This document shows, in pieces, positions 58,885 to 64,000 of a stretch of 64,000 nucleotides of DNA. The stretch spans positions 47,108 to 111,107 of the forward strand of contig JAXGGA010002966.1 of NCBI GenBank assembly GCA_038373865.1, read 5' to 3'. Numbering within the stretch: position 1 is the stretch's first letter; each line of letters opens with the position of its first letter. The DNA comes from Uloborus plumipes (taxonomy: Eukaryota > Arthropoda > Arachnida > Araneae > Uloboridae). A program made the translations under genes and the position numbers. The notes beneath the pieces were generated by a model. That model saw only the letters and a program-made list of their open reading frames with translations, was not told where the DNA came from and made no database searches.

Positions 58885-60515
58885 GCAGACGTGCGGACGA
58901 CTTGACTTGAGCTTCTGAGGACCTTCCTGTTTTTACCGCAGAACTTCAGTGATGACACTTGCGCAGGCTTCGTTTGAAGTTCTGCAATCCTTCTTATTTG
59001 GGCCGCAGAACTTTAGCTACCAAACTTCCAGCACACATTCGTTATTCAAATAATGTTTCCAACGATTATTTTTTTCCGCATGAGAATCGCAGGGACGCAA
59101 ACTTAGTCTGAAATTCTGCGAGCTTTCACAATTTGGCCGCAGATCTTAAGTGACGAAGCTTGCGGTAGGTACACAAATCAGTTCTTCAAAATATGTTTGA
59201 AACAATTTTTTCGCAAGAGAGTCGCAGGGGCGCAGATTTTCAATTGAAGTTTTGCAGGTCTTCACATTTTATCCGCAGAACTTCAGTGACGACACTTTGT
59301 TTTTCTAAACCATGTTTCCTCTTGAGGGAGGGAATCACGGGGACGCAAGCTTCGCTTGAAATTCTTCGGGCTTTCACATTTTGGCCGCAGAAATTCAGTG
59401 ACGAAGCGTGTAGTACAAATAGTTTTTCAAATTATGTTTAAAACAACTAATTCTTCCGCGTTACAGAGTCGCGGGGAGCGGGATTCGTTTGAAGTTCTGC
59501 GGGATGCCTATACATTTTATCCACAGAACTTCAGTGACGAAACTTGCAGTACAAACTATAGTTATTCAAATTTTATTTCAAACAATTAATTCTTCCGTGT
59601 TAAAGAATCGCGGGAAAACGGGCTTCGTTCTAAATTCTGCGGGCCTACACATTTTATCCGCAGAACTTCAGTGACGAAACTTGCGGGACAAATTAGGTAT
59701 TCGACAATGTTGAAAATATTTTTGCCTCGTGAGAGAATCGCGGGAGGGGAGGGGTACTCGCTTGAAGTTTCGCGGTCTTTCACATTTTGGCCGCAGAACT
59801 TCAGAGACGAAACTTGTAGTGCATATTAGTAATTCAAATGACGTTTAAAACTATTAACTCTTCCTGTTGAGAGAATCGCGCGGCGCAGGCTTCGTTTAAA
59901 GTTCTACGGGCTTTCACATTTTGGCCACATAACGTCAGCAACGAAACTTCCAGAACAAATTAGCTTTTCAAATTTTCTTTGAAACAATAAATTTGTACTC
60001 ATCAATAAATGGCGGGAGGTGGAGTGTTCACTTGAAATTCTCTTTGCGTTTTGACCGCAAAGTTGCTGTGACGAATCTTACAGAACAAATTAAGATTTCA
60101 AATAATTTTTCCTACGGAAGAATCGAGGGGACACAAGCTACGTCTGTAGTTCTGCGGGCCTTATCATTTTAACCACAAATTAGTTATTCAGATTGTATTA
60201 AAAACAATTTTCCGGTGAGAGATTCGCGGGGGCAAAACTTTGTTTAAAGTTCTGCAGCATTTCACATATTGCCGCAGAATTGCACTTACGGAACTCGAAG
60301 TGAAAATTATTTATTCAAATGATGTTTAAAACAATTTTTTCGCGTAAGAAAAACGCGGGGTGGAGGGGGAGGGGAGTTTCCTTTCAAGTTTTTCGGGATT
60401 TCACATTTTGGCCGAATTTCTACAGAGCTTAAAGTAAAAATAGTCATTCAAATTATTTTAAAACAATTTTTCCGCTTGAGAGAATCGCGGGGACGAAGTA
60501 ATTATATTTGTAACA
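58885..60515. repeat. ~130-bp tandem satellite, about 12 diverged units with hairpins
   Basis: Landmark GCAGAACTTCAGTGACGAAA, or a variant, recurs near 58938, 59005, 59140, 59275, 59386, 59523, 59660, 59793, 59925, 60056 and 60283. Each unit also has ACAAATTAGTTATTCAAAT, a TTTAAAACAATT stretch, GAGAATCGCGGGG and TTCGTTTGAAGTTCTGCGGG. TGAAGTTCTGCGG and CCGCAGAACTTCA are inverted repeats separated by about 15 bases containing TTTCACATTTT, so most units can form a hairpin. The repeated 60-80 codon open frames here follow from the periodicity and are not genes. Confidence 0.9.
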
Positions 60516-61096
60516 ATTAACTTCAGGCTAAAATTCGGAAAATAGGTGTTGTGCACCCCCCCCCCCCCCCATCGTAAAAATGTTTTTTTTTTTTCCTTTT
60601 GTTCTGCGATCTAAAAATTAGTTAACGTCCCAATGCCGAGCTTGAACTTTTTGAACTTGAGTTTTTTGAATTGAATTTCTGAACCGATGATGAAGTATAT
60701 ATATAGTAAGCATTAATAACATAATTATAAATATATTTGTTAAACTAAAGCGTTTAAAATATGAATTAATGAAAATAAAGCAAGAAGTATTGCAAAACTT
60801 ATGAAATCTTTCTAATTCAAACTCTTCGTAGAAAAATAAAAGAAATTTCAAAAATAATTATTGTCTTTACCATGGTATTAAAAAATTAAGTTGATTTGGT
60901 TGGATTTTTGGCATAAAAGTCTTAATAGGCTATACAGAGCCAAACAATTGTTTAAAAGTAAAACTGTCAAAATGAAAATATTTGAAGCCTGTAGGATTAA
61001 GAAAATTTTTGCTGAAATTAACACATCAATGAAGTTTGAAATTTTGAATAGTAAAAAACAGAAATTCAATCTGCTAAAGAAGAAACAATTAAAAAA
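60516..61096. other. AT-rich spacer with a C tract
   Basis: A 15-16-base C run at 60555-60570 and a T run near 60581. No gene recognised. Confidence 0.5.
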
Positions 61097-61208
<112 letters not shown>

Positions 61209-61233
61209 GACAACATGTAAGTACGCAAGCATA

Positions 61234-62172
61234 TATGGGTCATTCCAACGAAAATGGTACAAATCATGTCCGAGACTTTAGATTTTTTAAAAATCAATAT
61301 TAATAACTCCCACTCATTAAATGTATTTTTTATTGGTTCTCCATTCAATTTTGTGCCATCAAGTATCAATTGATTAGGTATAATCCATTTAGAAAGGACA
61401 CAACAAAAATTGTCTTTGTCAGAAGAAGGAGATAATGAAGTGTCCCAGCTTCAAATTGCTTGAATTTTCAATGTGATTCAAAATTAAACTGAAATGTAAC
61501 AACAAAATAAATGACCCTGCAGTGCACAAAAAATGCTTCTGATACCATTTCTGCAGTTTATTACGCAAATGAAAAAAAAAAAAAAAATCCCCAAAAAACA
61601 CTATTCTATGTTTTTCTATGTTTCGAATTGTCCACTCTGTTACAAGCCTTTTGGAAATAAAATGAACAATTGCATTCCATCTGATATATTTTTTTAAAAA
61701 TATAGGTAGTATAACTGCCGTGATTAGCTTGCTATATTGAATTATGTCGTCAACAACCAAGGTGAGCCTCATTCTTTTCTTATGGTAGTTAATTTGAACT
61801 GTTGGACGTCCACTCTGTTAGTCGATTTCATGATGAAAAAAAGAGATTTTTTCTTGAAATTGCAGACAGACTTACAGTTTTAGGCTGTTTATCCCACTTT
61901 ACGCTTGTTCTATGATTCTGACTTTTCTTTGTGATTATGAATATATTTTAAAGGCTTATTTGTTCACTCTGTTACACAAAGTGATCAAAATATTTAATAG
62001 CCTTCCATAAATGAGTCATGTACTAGTTATTTACACTTCATTATACACAAATAAATTTAAACTCAATTAACAAAAATATGATTAGTTGGTGGAAATTATT
62101 TAAATTGATCATCTTAATATAAGTAAAGAGTTTCAGACCATATTTGCACCATTTTCGCTGGAATGACCCATA
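61234..62172. mobile_element. 939-bp TA-flanked TIR element with repeated GTCCACTCTGTTA
   Basis: Left end TATGGGTCATTCCAACGAAA and reversed right end TATGGGTCATTCCAGCGAAA differ at one base in 20 and continue AATGGTRCAAAT. TA flanks both ends (61232-61233; 62173-62174). The motif GTCCACTCTGTTA occurs near 61630 and 61809, and GTTCACTCTGTTA near 61970. Its terminus resembles that of the element at 1298-2436 (TATGGGTGATTC). No transposase frame; the 117-codon minus frame at 61419-61772 is not recognisable. Confidence 0.8.
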
Positions 62173-62174
62173 TA

Positions 62175-63014
62175 TATATATTTCAATTTGGTTGCGTTTC
62201 ATTAAATTCTAAATTGCAGTACATTATATGTAAAAATGCGAAAACACTTTTTGGTAACATTTTGACGGAAAAAATATAAATTTATCTTGCAGAACAATTT
62301 TGGGCAAATAATTTTGCGTCGCAGAACATCACTAAGTATTCTGCTTTGGGGGGTAAATGTATTTTCCTGAAAAGACAGACGACCTGAATAAATTATGGCA
62401 CAGCCTGGCTGTGTTTGATGAAAAATTTGCCTGAAAGAGCATTTATTAGGCTTAGAGTAGCTAACCAAATTTGTGTGTTCAATTTATACTCCATTTGTTT
62501 AATAATTTAAACATGTTGTTGAGCATGCTCAATAAATCAAACACGTTCTTTGTTATCTCTTTTCAAAAGGATTAATTTTCTAATGACTATTTTTGCTCGC
62601 AGAACATTTTTTAAAAAAACAAACAAAACCCCATAATCAACGGAAACATTACCTAAACAAACATCAGTAATATTTCATCGTTGGCTAAAGCGGCAATTTA
62701 TTCACTGGATGCTAAATATAATGGACTTTAGCCTCTGAAACAATACCGCTATAGCTTCAATAAAAACCATGAATACAGGTTTCTTAAATGGGGCGGAGAA
62801 GGGAAAAAAAAGAACTGTTTATTGCTGGGCGAAAACATTTTCCTGAAAAGGCAGACGACCTGGAGAAATTTATGGCGCTTTAAAAACGGCAAACTGGCCA
62901 ATTAATTATGCCCATTATCGAAGTCGTTTAGTTGTGCTATCAGTAAACATTCGCTTGCAAAAGAATGTCCATACGTTATCCGACATTGGTTTTGATCGAA
63001 CGTGAGCTGAAGAC
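62175..63014. other. Noncoding spacer with a repeated 35-bp word
   Basis: The word ATTTTCCTGAAAAGRCAGAC followed by GACCTGRAKAAATTTATGGC-like sequence occurs near 62362 and again near 62839. CGCAGAACAT words near 62322 and 62600 recall the satellite at 58.9-60.5 kb. A CCAATTAATTATGCCCATTA word (62898-62917) carries homeodomain-like TAATTA cores. Confidence 0.45.
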
Positions 63015-63185
63015 ATGTTGAGGATAAAAACGGGAAGTGGAGACACATTGTCGATGCTGGCGGAATTAACAGGGGGAGTTCAGATTTCGACGGTGCAAAA
63101 AATTTATGGGGTCGTTAAGGACAAAAGATGGAATGGAGGGATGTTCCAGGTTTTGGGTTTGCCGATGCTCGCCTTCAAAAGTTAA
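63015..63185 (+). CDS. Unrecognised 56-codon open frame in a GC-richer block
   Basis: ATG at 63015 to TAA at 63183-63185, with an in-frame TGA 9 bases upstream of the ATG. The peptide starts MLRIKTGSGDTLSMLAELTG and contains VQKIYGVVKDKRWNGG. The composition is balanced and protein-like compared with the AT-rich frames elsewhere, and the surrounding block is GC-richer. I do not recognise any family, and no splice or promoter signal is evident. The opposite strand is also open over most of the same span (63066-63254). It may be a small ORF or just a GC-rich regulatory block. Confidence 0.2.
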   Translation: MLRIKTGSGDTLSMLAELTGGVQISTVQKIYGVVKDKRWNGGMFQVLGLPMLAFKS

Positions 63186-64000
63186 TCCGGTGAAATTGTG
63201 CCGTCGAGAATTGGGAATCAGATTTCCCCGGTGATTGCAGAAGGAAGCTAACAACTAAGTGGGATTTAAGCAAGCTCTAGTAGAAAGGACTGAATCCCCG
63301 CAAATCAATCTGGAGGAGTGACTGAAAATATTGGATATTGAGCAGCAGGAAGCCGCAGCACTTTTCTAGTTGGCCATTTGCCACTTTGTATTAGGTTGTT
63401 TGTGGTAATTTATAGTTAAATTATTCATTTTAGTTAATCGTTTGGTTGTGTATGCAGGAGTGCCCACCGAAGGAAGGAAGGCCATGGTGCAGACTGCCAT
63501 TAGAATGTTTTTTTGTGGAACGGAAAAAAAGGGGGGGGGGGTATTCGAATTATCTTTTCTTTTCTGGAGGTATTTTTCTTTCGAGAATCTTCGTAGAATT
63601 TAGGGGATGGATTTACTATTGCTTCAGAGTGAGGTGGGCACCTTTAGTGTACATTAATTTGTAGGGAAATAATTGTTTCAGTATTTTCAGTAACTTACTG
63701 TTTTTATGAGACTACATATAGCAATTATGATTTCAGTTTCATGTTCGTTTATGATAAAATAATATCATGTGCATTAAAAAGTACCTGCTATACTTTTAAA
63801 GACCTACAATCGCACTTAAAATCAGTCATTTGAACTTTTGACGTGAATGTAGTTCAAATATAACGACGAGAAGCAGGAAAAAAATTAGACACTCTTAAAA
63901 CGCATGTTTTTGATACATTGTAGATGGCAAATAAGATCTTAAAGTGATTGTTTCGAATGAAAATAAAATTAATATTTTACAGTATAAGGTCCTATCTGAT
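63186..64000. other. Mixed-composition sequence to the right edge
   Basis: GC-richer to about 63500, then AT-rich. GTTGTGTATGCAG at about 63444-63456 is a weak acceptor-like word before an open frame (through 63664) with Cys-rich start ECPPKEGRPWCRLPLEC; it passes a G tract near 63531-63541. This is too weak to call an exon. Nothing else recognised. Confidence 0.3.

Noticed and set aside
59193..59783. Several overlapping 60-80 codon frames with similar peptides
   Set aside because: The similarity comes from the tandem satellite unit, whose period near 130 bp is not a multiple of three, so the frames shift between units.
58885..60515. A CRISPR-like array
   Set aside because: Units are diverged and about 130 bp long without short exact repeats and unique spacers, and the DNA is eukaryotic.

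Overview
The window is AT-rich eukaryotic nuclear DNA. It has a spliced gene with GT/AG introns, many terminal-inverted-repeat (TIR) DNA transposons, microsatellites and tandem arrays, and no bacterial gene organisation. The transposon mix and the GC-rich exons set in AT-rich introns suggest an arthropod, perhaps a chelicerate such as a spider; the species is an inference.

Layout. 1-5.5 kb: degenerate tandem repeats, a TA-flanked TIR element (1298-2436), and a decayed ZMYM1-like hAT transposase on the minus strand (2630-5285), split by a 1.66 kb TIR element (2894-4552) and ending against a GC-rich tandem array. 5.6-11.5 kb: the one gene recognised with confidence, a minus-strand SAM-dependent methyltransferase of the DDB_G0268948-like family. 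Three coding exons are visible (11487-11374, 7332-7172, 6103-5887) with matching splice phases; the C-terminal exon(s) are not found and probably lie off the left edge. Its introns hold a hAT-like MITE, two inverted copies of a small MITE around exon 3, a 418-bp TIR element and a 2.4 kb near-perfect palindrome flanked by a 12-bp direct repeat. 11.5-12.2 kb: a tRNA-like relic and a 200-bp MITE. About 12.5-25.5 kb: a long stretch with no recognisable gene or transposon and, on sampled lines, G in excess of C, switching to C in excess near 24.5 kb.

27.1-28.6 kb: a Tc1-like foldback element with a transposase remnant between its arms. 32-34.2 kb: three MITEs of different families. 34.3-34.6 kb: a TATA box, a 59-codon open frame and a strong splice donor, possibly the first exon of an unrecognised plus-strand gene. 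36-50 kb: mostly AT-rich noncoding DNA with a few GC-richer islands that resemble regulatory elements, plus MITEs, one of them inserted into another of the same family. 52.7-57.1 kb: tandem repeats, a 1.5 kb TA-flanked TIR element and a local duplication, one copy of which carries a TTAA-flanked piggyBac-like MITE while the other keeps the empty site. 58.9-60.5 kb: about 12 tandem units of roughly 130 bp, each with a hairpin. 61.1 kb: a CA microsatellite; 61.2-62.2 kb: another TA-flanked TIR element. The right end is GC-richer, with a 56-codon ORF.

The most unusual material is repetitive. Five unrelated-looking elements share one design: TA target duplication, ends beginning GGG, and a family-specific short motif repeated inside. 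The central palindrome also shows a coding-like substitution pattern between its inner arms. No CRISPR, operon, riboswitch or viral gene was seen.
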